A stretch of 39,811 nucleotides of DNA from Acidobacteriota bacterium (GTDB taxonomy: Bacteria; Acidobacteriota; Terriglobia; Terriglobales; Acidobacteriaceae), in contig JAJZDM010000024.1 in assembly GCA_021806005.1 (NCBI GenBank), forward strand, positions 1-39,811. Direction: 5' to 3'. Both the position numbers and the translations under genes were made by a program. The first letter of the stretch is position 1, and every line of letters begins with the position of its first letter. A model generated the notes under the pieces. That model saw nothing but the letters and a program-made list of their open reading frames with translations. It ran no database searches and was not told the DNA's origin. Below are positions 26,447-36,903 of the stretch, piece by piece.

Positions 26447-27057
26447 GTTTTAAGCATTCCGCGCAGCGTGGCCTCAACCCTGCCCAGGTCCGTCACGCCC
26501 TGATATTCGGCACGTATCTTGCCATCGCGGTCGATAAGGAAGGTGACGGGAAGACCGTAGATTCCACCATAGTTCTCTCCCAACTGTGCATCGCCCATCG
26601 CCACGGGATAATTCAGGCGCAGACGCTGGTCAAGTTTGCGCACCAAGGAAGGATCATCGTCCATGGAGATTCCGACGACCTGCAGGCCGCTGGCTCCATA
26701 TTCTTTCTGCCAATCGACGAAGCGGGGAATCTCCAGTTGACAGGGAGAACACCAGGTCGCCCAGAAGTTCAACAGAACCACCTTGCCTCGATAGGCCTTC
26801 AGATCAAGCCGCTGGTGGTTTAGATCCGTGAGGGAGAACTGGGGAGCAGAGTGGTTCAGGAGGGGACGGGAGGCTCCGAAGGCAAAGGTACAGGACTCCA
26901 GGCATGCTACCAAGAGGAAGGCTTTGGCCAAGGATGTCCAGCGCCCTTTGCTGCGCAGCGAAGGGCGGTTGGAGTTACCATGCCTGATCACCGCCGGGCA
27001 CGGCGCAGCCGGATGGACAAGCCTGCGCTTTGCCTCCCGATGGAAGGAACTAGTCAA
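26440..27057 (-). CDS. TlpA/ResA-like exported thioredoxin-family protein
   Basis: 205 residues if it starts at the TTG at 27057, which overlaps the end of the rhodanese gene and has AAGGGA about 8 bases upstream. Alternative starts closer to the hydrophobic segment (SLAKAFLLVACLESCTFAFGA) are possible, since 40 residues before a signal sequence is long. The AhpC/TSA-type thioredoxin domain has FWATWCSPCQLEIP (C103, C106), VVGISMDDD and YGLPVTFLIDRDGKI with the cis-Pro. Such proteins act in the periplasm as thiol reductants, for example in cytochrome c maturation. Coupling to the exported rhodanese suggests joint handling of periplasmic thiols or sulfane sulfur (inference). Confidence 0.88.
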   Translation of the reverse strand: MTSSFHREAKRRLVHPAAPCPAVIRHGNSNRPSLRSKGRWTSLAKAFLLVACLESCTFAFGASRPLLNHSAPQFSLTDLNHQRLDLKAYRGKVVLLNFWATWCSPCQLEIPRFVDWQKEYGASGLQVVGISMDDDPSLVRKLDQRLRLNYPVAMGDAQLGENYGGIYGLPVTFLIDRDGKIRAEYQGVTDLGRVEATLRGMLKTR

Positions 27058-27547
27058 CGGGATATCCCTTGCTCACCCAGTCTGTTCCAAAGTTGTTGGG
27101 AAGGTAAAGAACCTTCACATTGGTGAAACCCATGGCCGTCAACTGGCTGTATGCAGGGCTCACATTTGGGCAATGGGTCCATGGGCAGCAGCCGCAGTAG
27201 AGTACGATCAGCTTCTTGCGCGGCAGTGAGGTCACTCTGTCATGCAAGGATTGCAGTCCTTCGGACTCCGACCCTGGACCACTGTATTCGGATCCCCGGA
27301 TATGGGCCTCGTTGAACAGCATACGCGAGCCAACCTGTAGAATGAGCGGCTTGTTCCCGGACGTCAGCATGTGAGCGAGCACCGCTGGTTGCATCAGCGC
27401 TGACTGGGGAATTGACAAGGCGCTTCCGCTTCCGTATTCAGGTCCGAGGATCTGGGCAGAACTGGAGAGGCATCCCGGGGGAAGCAGTGCAAGCAGGGCT
27501 GCAAGAGTGGAAAACAGATATCGGCGGGTACGGAGAGGGAAGTTCAT
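27050..27547 (-). CDS. Exported rhodanese-like protein with CGCC-type centre
   Basis: 165 residues from the ATG at 27547, chosen because it gives a normal signal peptide (MNFPLRTRRYLFSTLAALLALL). An upstream in-frame ATG at 27604 has AAGGAG about 10 bases before it and cannot be excluded. The rhodanese-like fold is seen in KPLILQVGSRMLFNEAHIRGSEY and LIVLYCGCCPWTHCPN: C118 at the active-site position plus C120, C121 and C126. The usual rhodanese loop is C-x5-R; this CGCC-x4-C version is unusual and could bind a metal or relay persulfide. The mature protein is predicted to be periplasmic. The last bases overlap the TlpA start. Confidence 0.75.
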   Translation of the reverse strand: MNFPLRTRRYLFSTLAALLALLPPGCLSSSAQILGPEYGSGSALSIPQSALMQPAVLAHMLTSGNKPLILQVGSRMLFNEAHIRGSEYSGPGSESEGLQSLHDRVTSLPRKKLIVLYCGCCPWTHCPNVSPAYSQLTAMGFTNVKVLYLPNNFGTDWVSKGYPVD

Positions 27548-27604
27548 GTTGGCTACCGTTCCATCAAGTATAGTGCAGTCTGCGGCGCGTGATGCCGGCT
27601 GCAT

Positions 27605-28622
27605 GATGCCATCGCTCCTTAAAGATTCAAAGATCGAACAGCGGTCTATCCGTACATCCGCGCGACCGGCGAGCCTGAAGCATTTTCTCTGGCGTCCGTG
27701 AAGGTGCTGGCCTGTTCTCGAGGATCAGTCTTCTTCAGTGTGTGGCTCTGGCAAGAAGGGAGCCCGTCTCGTCAAGGTCTTGCTCCGTGAAGAAGAGAGG
27801 CGCAACGGCGGGTGATTTTCAGGGGAAGCAGAGGAGCGTGCTCCATTGAAAAGCCAGAAGAACCGATTGAGCTATCTTGGCGGATCCTGGTAATCGATGA
27901 TGGAGCATCTGGGCGATCTTCGACCTTTGCCGTCTAGCATGCAGGACGGCCAAGGCAATGATTCTCCAGCAAAATCTTGAGCTCTCGAGAATTCAGCCTG
28001 GGCGAGTGCCGGCCGATGTTCATTCTGGAGGAACCCTCTGTCGGCATGGTTAGCAACGTGTTCCATGCGGAGAGCGTCCAATTGATTAACACAGTTCGAT
28101 CCGTGGTGCGAGATGAGCTTTCTGTTGGGTCGGGGAAGATCGCTAAAGTATTCTTAGGATTCTGTCGATAACTATGGGGAAGCTCTGATTTGCTCTCAAT
28201 ATCAATCAAAAGGACAGGACGTCGCCGTGTCCTGAATCGCTCAAAGTCAATCACTCTTTGCCATCCGGGGACCATGTTTTGCGCGCGTGGTGTTGAAAAG
28301 ATGCCGGGATAGAGAAGAAAAACAGGGTCATGAAGATAACGATGGTGAAAAAATGATGAAAACTCCTCGGATCGCATAAACGTCGCTGTGCTCCGGATCT
28401 CCACAAGGAGATAAAAGGGCAAGAGAAGACGAGCAGGATCTTGGGTCGATGATCGCCACCTACCGGTATAGCAACTTTCGTCACCGGCGGGGGTTTGAAC
28501 GGATTGGATATCATGGAGTTTGAATACAAACGACACAGCAGACGAAGATCTGTCATTCGTTCGTCCGAACGTAACCCAGAATCTGAGACATAACCGCCGA
28601 AAAATGAAAAAGGGGTAGCTTG
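27605..28622. other. Gene-poor kilobase, no supported gene
   Basis: About 1 kb between the divergent rhodanese and sugar-transferase genes. A 200-codon open frame on the minus strand (28536-27934) and a 64-codon one on the plus strand (27977-28171) show no recognisable domain, no ribosome site and an odd amino-acid composition. 28150-28620 is more AT-rich than its surroundings. The interval may contain a decayed gene, long regulatory region or small RNA; nothing in it allows a choice. Confidence 0.45.
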
Positions 28623-29450
28623 ATGACTGGTTCGTGGACTGTAGGCCGCACTTCTCTTAGGCCAGAGAAGACCGCCAGGGGAGATTTTTTGGAGACGTTG
28701 TTCAGCCCCCGCTACGTCAGCCGGTGGTGCCTTTCGAGGCGAAAGCGTTGTTTTGATGTTGTCTTGAGTGTTGCCCTTCTGATTCTGTTTTTGCCCTTGA
28801 TGCTGCTGATCTCGTTTTTGATCAAGGTCACATCAGAGGGGCCTGCCCTCTTCCGCCAGGAACGGGTCGGGTTGAATCAAAGAGGGTTCATCATCTTCAA
28901 GTTCCGAACCATGAAGATCAACCGTCATCGTCCCGAAGACGGATTGACGGTCACGAGGCATGGTGACTCCCGCATGACGAAGGTAGGTGGGGTACTGCGG
29001 CGCTTGAAGCTGGATGAGCTGCCGCAGCTCATCAACGTGCTGCGGGGTGAGATGAGCTTTGTCGGCCCCCGGCCAAAACTTGAGGAGCACGAACACCTTT
29101 CGATGCTTTGCCGGCCCGGAATTACCGGCGCCGCAACCGTCGAGTTCTCCAATGAGGAGGGTCTGCTGCATGGGGTTCCGGACGAGACGGTCGAGCATTT
29201 CGTGGTCAATATTTTGAATCCGGAGAAGTGCAGGCTGGACATTCACTATATCGAGACGGCGACCTTTGCATCGGATTTGAGGATCATGATGCGCACGGTC
29301 TTCAAACTTGGCGATCGTTCCCGCAGCGTTCTTTCGGCAGATGCAGCCCGCTTTCTGCGGGCCAGGCATGGCCGCGACAAGATCGCAGTGAAGGCCTTTG
29401 ATGGCGAACGAAACGATGCCCTGGCAGAAGACGCAAGGCAGTCCGCTTAG
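28623..29450 (+). CDS. Polyprenyl-phosphate sugar-1-phosphate transferase (WcaJ/WbaP-type)
   Basis: 275 residues from the ATG at 28623, with AGGGG 7 bases upstream. One N-terminal hydrophobic segment (FDVVLSVALLILFLPLMLLISFLI) leads into the bacterial sugar transferase domain: PALFRQERVGLNQRGFIIFKFRTMK, LRRLKLDELPQLINVLRGEMSFVGPRP and RPGITGAATV. These are the conserved motifs of the small monotopic phosphoglycosyl transferases, with the catalytic Asp-Glu pair in LDELPQ. It transfers a sugar phosphate to undecaprenyl phosphate, the first step of exopolysaccharide or O-antigen repeat-unit synthesis. It is the catalytic domain only, without the extra N-terminal TM helices of WbaP. The nearby Wzi-like gene supports a surface-polysaccharide role. 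Confidence 0.93.
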   Translation: MTGSWTVGRTSLRPEKTARGDFLETLFSPRYVSRWCLSRRKRCFDVVLSVALLILFLPLMLLISFLIKVTSEGPALFRQERVGLNQRGFIIFKFRTMKINRHRPEDGLTVTRHGDSRMTKVGGVLRRLKLDELPQLINVLRGEMSFVGPRPKLEEHEHLSMLCRPGITGAATVEFSNEEGLLHGVPDETVEHFVVNILNPEKCRLDIHYIETATFASDLRIMMRTVFKLGDRSRSVLSADAARFLRARHGRDKIAVKAFDGERNDALAEDARQSA

Positions 29451-29512
29451 AATATCGCTCGACAAGTGAAATGCGCGGCCTGGTGTTGCATGGGGCGTCG
29501 TGGATCTTTCGG

Positions 29513-29536
29513 CCCCAGCAGTCTCAACTGCTGGGG
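29513..29536 (+). terminator. Hairpin after the sugar-transferase gene
   Basis: A perfect 10-bp stem CCCCAGCAGT (29513-29522) / ACTGCTGGGG (29527-29536) with a 4-nt loop, 62 bases after the stop codon. No T-run follows. The remainder to 29900 has no supported gene. Confidence 0.55.
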
Positions 29537-29900
29537 TAAAGCCAATGGTGCTGCGGCAGGCTTATGTCTGTTGGGACGGAATTCGGGGTCACCGGCAGGC
29601 TGGCCTCCTCTTGCTGGGCTGAGATCCTGGTCTGGAGCGTGGTTGCTTGTCCTGTTGGAATGAAAATCATCCGCATGGTGGTTTGCAGGGCGCTCGCCAA
29701 CCCTGAAGATGCTTCGGTGGTTCAGCGCGCAGCCTTGACCTCGACCGGCGTCATTCCACTTCCATCTGAGCAGACGTTCAGCGCGGCATCTCGACATCTC
29801 TTGGCCTCACGCTGATGCTCCAGGAGGCTTTGGCTGCCGGGGGATAGAAGGAAGACGCTGCCGTACGCTCTTTCCGGGGTGTCCGGAAGCAGAATGTGTC

Positions 29901-31787
29901 CTACTGGCTCTCTTTAAGGAAGTAGGTGAGCTGGATTGTCCCCACAACATTGTGTTGTTGACCGGTGGCGATCATCGGCGCCTTCCACATCTCGCCCTGC
30001 AGCGCAGCCTTGACCTCCAGATTTCGTTTCGGCCGGAGCACGAACTCCATGGAAAGATCGTTCTGGGTCGTTCCCCTGGGAAGGAAGTCATCGGCGACCT
30101 TCGCCTGCCGATAATGCATCTGGATCTGCTGATCCGGCCTGGTGTGCCAGGTAATCCAGGCCTCGCCGCCTGTGGCTTCTCTGCCGATCCAGTCCCCAAG
30201 GATGTAGCCCTTGTTCGTATACCCCTGCACATCCACGTTCTCCCACATCAGCAGATGTCCGCCGGTGCTCTCCGGGTCGTGGACGTTGGTGGTGACCCCC
30301 TCGGCGCGAACGTCCACTCTTGGCAGTCCTGGCAGACGGGCGATATAGAAGCCCGGCCGCAGTCCCGACCGCCCCAGGTTGCTGATCGGGAAGACGTTGT
30401 CATGGGCGAACGAGTCCAGATAGAGCGTGATCAGGTGGTTATCCCAGGGAGTTCGCCAGGTGAAATCGAAGGTGCTGAAGCGCGCACCCGGGTTGAGGGG
30501 TGAGAACTTGATGTTGGGCTGAGGCGCCGTGACGCTGAAGAAGCTGCGCAGGAAGGTGCGGAGATTGATGGGGACGTTGCATGTGGGCACAATCGCATCC
30601 GGTGTGGGCGGCACGGCACACTTTTGCCCTTTGCCTCCCCAAATCACATCCCGCATGAAGCCAATCTCGATGTCCGGCGTCATCTTCATGCTGACCTTCT
30701 CCATGTGAATCCAGGGATCATTGGGAAACTGATGCCCTCGCAGGCTGCCGATCATGAAGTCGTAACGGAAGAGGCCGAAGAACCGCGAGAGCCCTGGAAT
30801 ATAGAGTGGTTCCACGCGATTGATCCGGAAGCTGTAGATATTCTCCGCATTGTTGGACCAGGCCATGCTTGCACCCTTGGCGGGACCGAGCCACTCGTCG
30901 CTTCTGCCAAAGGAGACCTCGTGCCCCCAGATATGAACCGATGCATTTGCCTCCACCACCTGGGCGAGGTCCTGCGCGCCAATGAATCCTTCGGGAATCG
31001 TCGTCTGGGGAACGTCCGGCGTCTCGTCGATTGCAGCCAGTTGCGCAGCGACGGAGGAAGAGTAACCCATGACCGATGGAGCCCCCTGGAACTCGCTGCG
31101 GACAAAGAGGCTGAAGCGTCCGTCGCGCGCCTCAGCGCTGAAGCCGGTCAGATTATTGAAACCTGGCTCATCGGGTCGTCCGTAGTCATTTACGATCGTC
31201 TGGCCGAAGTGGAAGCTGTCATTGAGGATGTTGCCATTGATCTGACGAAGGCGGGTGTACACGGTCGCCGTGCGCAGATAGGCCTTTGGGTCGTTGTTCA
31301 ACTCGGGAGCAAGTTCCTTGCGCAGGCGCGCATTGATCTCGACAGCCTCCGGGGGAGCGTAGACCGACTGCAGCGCGTCCTGAGAGAGTTCCAGCATGTA
31401 TGCCAGCGAGGCGCGCGTCCACGGCCGCATTCCAAGGTATGCAGTGGGAAGGTAGCCCAGATAGTACAGACGCAAGGCTGCATCGTAGATCCAGCTATCC
31501 ACGGGAATATACGAGGAACCGATCGTACTGGAGGAGGTTTCAGCCACCTCCGTGTGGGAGGGAGCCATTGGGCCCGTCTGGCCGAGCAGCAAAGACGGTT
31601 TCAGGGCCATCGCCATCAACCCTAGCAGGAGCCACCGGGTCTGCCGGGGCCCACGGCGGTGCCGGTTGGGGTTGATGGTTCGGACGGCTGGGGTGGCCTT
31701 GAGGTACGGGAGATCCAAGTCCCGGAGATCCAAGTTCTGGCGCTCAAAGTCCTGGCGTTCAAGCAGGGGATTGGTCATAGGGCCCAA
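29901..31787 (-). CDS. Capsule-assembly Wzi-family outer-membrane protein
   Basis: 628 residues from the TTG at 31787, with GAGGA 7 bases upstream; an ATG at 31778 is the alternative. The first ~48 residues are a charged segment built of five-residue units (RQDFE, RQNLD, LRDLD, LPYLK), then a late signal-like helix (TRWLLLGLMAMALKPSLLLGQ). The mature part is a beta-barrel-like protein starting with SSYIPVDSWIYDAALRLYYLGYLPTAYLGMRPWTR, a signature I know from acidobacterial Wzi homologues, and containing HIWGHEVSFGRSDEWLGPAKGASMAWSNNAENIYSF. Wzi anchors or shapes capsular polysaccharide at the outer membrane. Paired with the sugar transferase on the opposite strand, it supports an exopolysaccharide function. 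Confidence 0.82.
   Translation of the reverse strand: MGPMTNPLLERQDFERQNLDLRDLDLPYLKATPAVRTINPNRHRRGPRQTRWLLLGLMAMALKPSLLLGQTGPMAPSHTEVAETSSSTIGSSYIPVDSWIYDAALRLYYLGYLPTAYLGMRPWTRASLAYMLELSQDALQSVYAPPEAVEINARLRKELAPELNNDPKAYLRTATVYTRLRQINGNILNDSFHFGQTIVNDYGRPDEPGFNNLTGFSAEARDGRFSLFVRSEFQGAPSVMGYSSSVAAQLAAIDETPDVPQTTIPEGFIGAQDLAQVVEANASVHIWGHEVSFGRSDEWLGPAKGASMAWSNNAENIYSFRINRVEPLYIPGLSRFFGLFRYDFMIGSLRGHQFPNDPWIHMEKVSMKMTPDIEIGFMRDVIWGGKGQKCAVPPTPDAIVPTCNVPINLRTFLRSFFSVTAPQPNIKFSPLNPGARFSTFDFTWRTPWDNHLITLYLDSFAHDNVFPISNLGRSGLRPGFYIARLPGLPRVDVRAEGVTTNVHDPESTGGHLLMWENVDVQGYTNKGYILGDWIGREATGGEAWITWHTRPDQQIQMHYRQAKVADDFLPRGTTQNDLSMEFVLRPKRNLEVKAALQGEMWKAPMIATGQQHNVVGTIQLTYFLKESQ
31695..31769 (-). 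repeat. Degenerate 15-bp tandem repeat in the 5' end of the Wzi-like gene
   Basis: Five in-frame 15-bp units (for example GAGATCCAAGTCCCG at 31710-31724 and GAGATCCAAGTTCTG at 31725-31739 on the plus strand) encode the pentapeptide-like units near the N-terminus. Adjacent units match at up to 13 of 15 bases. Confidence 0.6.
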
Positions 31788-32083
31788 TCGAGAGTCCTCA
31801 TTCTGCAGTTGTCATTGGGGGAGTGCTCGTCCGGCGTGCCGGTAGCCGATCTGTTTGAGCGTGTACCGCTCTTCGAGGATAGTATACGTCCTGCCCCGCG
31901 CACTCCTTCCAGCATTTGAATAGCTGACCCCTCAAAAATCCGGCACACGTTGCCGATAGAGGAAAACCGGAGACGCTGTACCGAATTGCACACCCATTCA
32001 ACGACCTTTCTGGAGAGCAGAGCCGCTGAGAGGCGCCTTCGCTCCTGATGCAGGAGCTCTGGTGCTCCGCTCATACATCATCT
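31788..32083. other. Divergent intergenic region, Wzi-like / J-domain genes
   Basis: 296 bases between the divergent starts. No coding sequence or clear promoter boxes recognised; it presumably holds both promoters. Confidence 0.4.
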
Positions 32084-32761
32084 ATGGACCACACCTTCCA
32101 GAACGCAGAACTTCCCCTTGACTACGCTGGCGTGGAGGATGGAAGCGCAATGAACGTCGGACCTCTTGGCGATGCATCCCCGAGAGAGGATGCGGACCCG
32201 CTGAGCAGCCAGATCCGGCATTTACTCGGGGGCGACCTCGAGATTGATTCACTTTTCTTCGAGACCCTCTGGAGAACCGGTCTGCGGGTGGCGATCGAAG
32301 AGTTGGCGGTTCGGAATGCCGAAGAAGAGCGAGTTCATCGCTCGGAGAGCCGGGAAGAGCCCAGGGGAGAGCCCCACCCCTTCTTCAGCTTCGACGGCTT
32401 CGGGTTACCCATGTGGATACAACCGCCGGTCAGCTCTGCGAACTCGACACCAGATCCGCAGACGGTTGGGTCAGCGGTGGTTGATCCAGTTTGTCTGGAT
32501 CCGGCTCTCGATCCGGTTTTGGCCAGTCAGCAAGAGATGTATCTCCCGGTGACGGAACAAAGCGCCTGCCGGATTCTAAAGGTGAGCCCGCACAGCACGC
32601 CCACCGAAATCCGAGCCGCATATCACAGCATGGCCAGCCAGTGGCACCCCGACCGGGCAGGTGCGGGTTCTCAGTTCCAACAGCGGCTGGCCAACGAGCA
32701 GATGGCCGCGATCAACGCGGCCTATCACCTGCTGCGGACCTCACCGACGGGCCTGCGATGA
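32084..32761 (+). CDS. Protein with C-terminal J domain (DnaJ-like)
   Basis: 225 residues from the ATG at 32084. In-frame ATGs at 32048 and 32150 are alternatives and none has a strong ribosome site. The first ~150 residues have no domain I recognise; they include an acidic segment and LFFETLWRTGLRVAIEELAVRNAEEERVH. Residues ~160-222 form a J domain: SACRILKVSPHSTPTEIRAAYHSMASQWHPDRAG, with the HPD motif at 188-190 and the helix IV region QMAAINAAYHLL. The HPD triad stimulates Hsp70 ATPase. A J domain at the C-terminus is the reverse of classical DnaJ, so the N-terminal part probably brings a specific client or location to DnaK. Confidence 0.75.
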   Translation: MDHTFQNAELPLDYAGVEDGSAMNVGPLGDASPREDADPLSSQIRHLLGGDLEIDSLFFETLWRTGLRVAIEELAVRNAEEERVHRSESREEPRGEPHPFFSFDGFGLPMWIQPPVSSANSTPDPQTVGSAVVDPVCLDPALDPVLASQQEMYLPVTEQSACRILKVSPHSTPTEIRAAYHSMASQWHPDRAGAGSQFQQRLANEQMAAINAAYHLLRTSPTGLR

Positions 32762-32947
32762 TTCGAGGATCAGGTACGGTGCCGGTCTGTTCGTTCGTGG
32801 GTTCTTTTCGGATGGAGAAACTGGTGTTCGCCGATGCTCGCCCCGCGCCGGCAGGTATTCTTGCATTTCCTTCGCCGCCTGTAGCATACTCAAAGCCATG
32901 ATCTTCTGTTGCACCAACGCTGCTGGAATGCACATGGATGTGACCAT

Positions 32948-35535
<2,588 letters not shown>

Positions 35536-35540
35536 AGTGA

Positions 35541-35554
35541 GGCCGCCTGCGGCC
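35541..35554 (+). terminator. Short GC-rich hairpin after metX
   Basis: GGCCGC/GCGGCC around CT, 5 bases after the metX stop. The loop is too small for the full stem and there is no T-run; it is a weak candidate only. Confidence 0.25.
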
Positions 35555-35674
35555 AACTGCGACTCCGCCGCCCGGCTTCCATTCCCCCGCGGCTCTGGCA
35601 TTCTTCTGCCAGCGGGCTGCAGAGGAGTGAGCGCCCCGCCTTCTTCCTGCGTCTCACCCTATAATTGAGTCTGC

Positions 35675-35682
35675 AAGCGCTT
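35675..35682. promoter_or_regulatory. LacI-type half-palindrome operator before the LacI gene
   Basis: AAGCGCTT within TGCAAGCGCTTAA, with the CG centre typical of LacI-family operators (AANCGNTT-type). It lies 60 bases before the regulator start, next to AT-rich promoter-like sequence (TATAATTG at 35660-35667), fitting autoregulation. Confidence 0.5.
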
Positions 35683-35742
35683 AATTTAATGAGCGCCGTA
35701 TGCTGACTGGGCCTCTGTCTTTCATTCCTCCTTTCTTAACCG

Positions 35743-36762
35743 ATGAACATTAAAGCTGTCGCGAAGCTCGCACAGGTTTCTACCGCTACGGTGTCGCGGA
35801 CCATGAATCGCTCTGCCAGGGTGAGTCCGGAGACCGCTGAGCGGGTGCTGAGAGCTATCGAATCTCTGAATTTCCACCCGGACACCAACGCCAGAGCGTT
35901 GGGCTCCGGGCGCAGCAACCTCTACGGTCTGATCATCTCTGACATCACCAACCCATTCTTCCCGGAGCTGGTGAAGTCGTTTGAGGATATTGCGGTGCGG
36001 CATCTCCAGGAGGTTCTGGTCAGCAACACCAACTACGAGCCCGAGCGGATGAAGATCTGTGTGCAGCATATGCTGCAACGCCGGGTGGATGGGGTTGCGA
36101 TCATGACCTCAGAGATGGACGATCACCTGATCGAGGGCTTCCGTCGCCTGAACATTCCCATGGTGTTTCTGGATTCCGGCGCGGCTGCGCCAGGCGTCAG
36201 TTGCATCCGCATCGACTACTCGGCTGGTGTGGATGCGGCGATGCATCACCTGATCAAGCTGGGGCACAGGCGCATCGCCTTTCTCAGCGGTCCCATGTCC
36301 CTGGCTTCGGCGCAGGTGCGTTCCAAGGCGTTCATGGAGAGTGCGGCGCGTGACCACCTGGAGAATAGCCCCCAACTCATTCAGGAGGGAAACCACCAGA
36401 TGGACGGTGGCCATGCGGCGATGCAGAGAGTCCTGTCTGCGCCGATACGACCGACCGCCGTGTTAGCCTCCAATGACCTTACCGCCATTGGAGCCATGGG
36501 AGCGATCACAGAGGCTGGACTGCGCGTGCCCGAGGACATCTCGGTGGTTGGATTTGACGATATTGACATCAGCGCCTTTCTCACACCGTCTCTTACCACG
36601 GTAAGCCTGCCCCGCGCCCAAATCGCCGCCGCGGCATTTCATGCCCTGTTTCGTGAGGAAACCTCGCGCAACTCCCAAACGGTGCAGGGAGAAGAGCACA
36701 TCATCCAGCCTGCACTGGTGATCCGCAGTTCCAGCGGGCCAGCTCCGCGCAGGCGGCGATAG
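35743..36762 (+). CDS. LacI-family transcriptional regulator
   Basis: 339 residues. N-terminal LacI HTH and hinge: IKAVAKLAQVSTATVSRTMN, VSPETAERVLRAIESLNFHPDTNARAL, then the periplasmic-binding-protein-like effector domain: LIISDITNPFFPELVKSFED, RVDGVAIMTSE, HHLIKLGHRRIAFLSGP, PTAVLASNDLTAIGAMGAI and EDISVVGFDDIDISAFLTPSLTTVSLP. Members bind a sugar effector and repress or activate carbohydrate genes. No ribosome site is evident. Targets are not clear: the flanking GT9 gene may or may not be one. The motif at 35675-35682 could be its own operator. Confidence 0.93.
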   Translation: MNIKAVAKLAQVSTATVSRTMNRSARVSPETAERVLRAIESLNFHPDTNARALGSGRSNLYGLIISDITNPFFPELVKSFEDIAVRHLQEVLVSNTNYEPERMKICVQHMLQRRVDGVAIMTSEMDDHLIEGFRRLNIPMVFLDSGAAAPGVSCIRIDYSAGVDAAMHHLIKLGHRRIAFLSGPMSLASAQVRSKAFMESAARDHLENSPQLIQEGNHQMDGGHAAMQRVLSAPIRPTAVLASNDLTAIGAMGAITEAGLRVPEDISVVGFDDIDISAFLTPSLTTVSLPRAQIAAAAFHALFREETSRNSQTVQGEEHIIQPALVIRSSSGPAPRRRR

Positions 36763-36903
36763 CGAGAGGCGGACCACCCAGGCAGGAGAGACTGCAACGG
36801 CTGGTGGTCTTGGTTGGCTCCTTCGATGATGTCGATCTCGCAGATCTCACGAAGACCTTGATATCCTCAAGCCATCGCCTCCGTTCTCAAATCCGCCAGC
36901 CTG

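Noticed and set aside
31695-31769. CRISPR-like repeat array
   Set aside because: The 15-bp units are contiguous, in frame and degenerate with no spacers; they encode peptide repeats.
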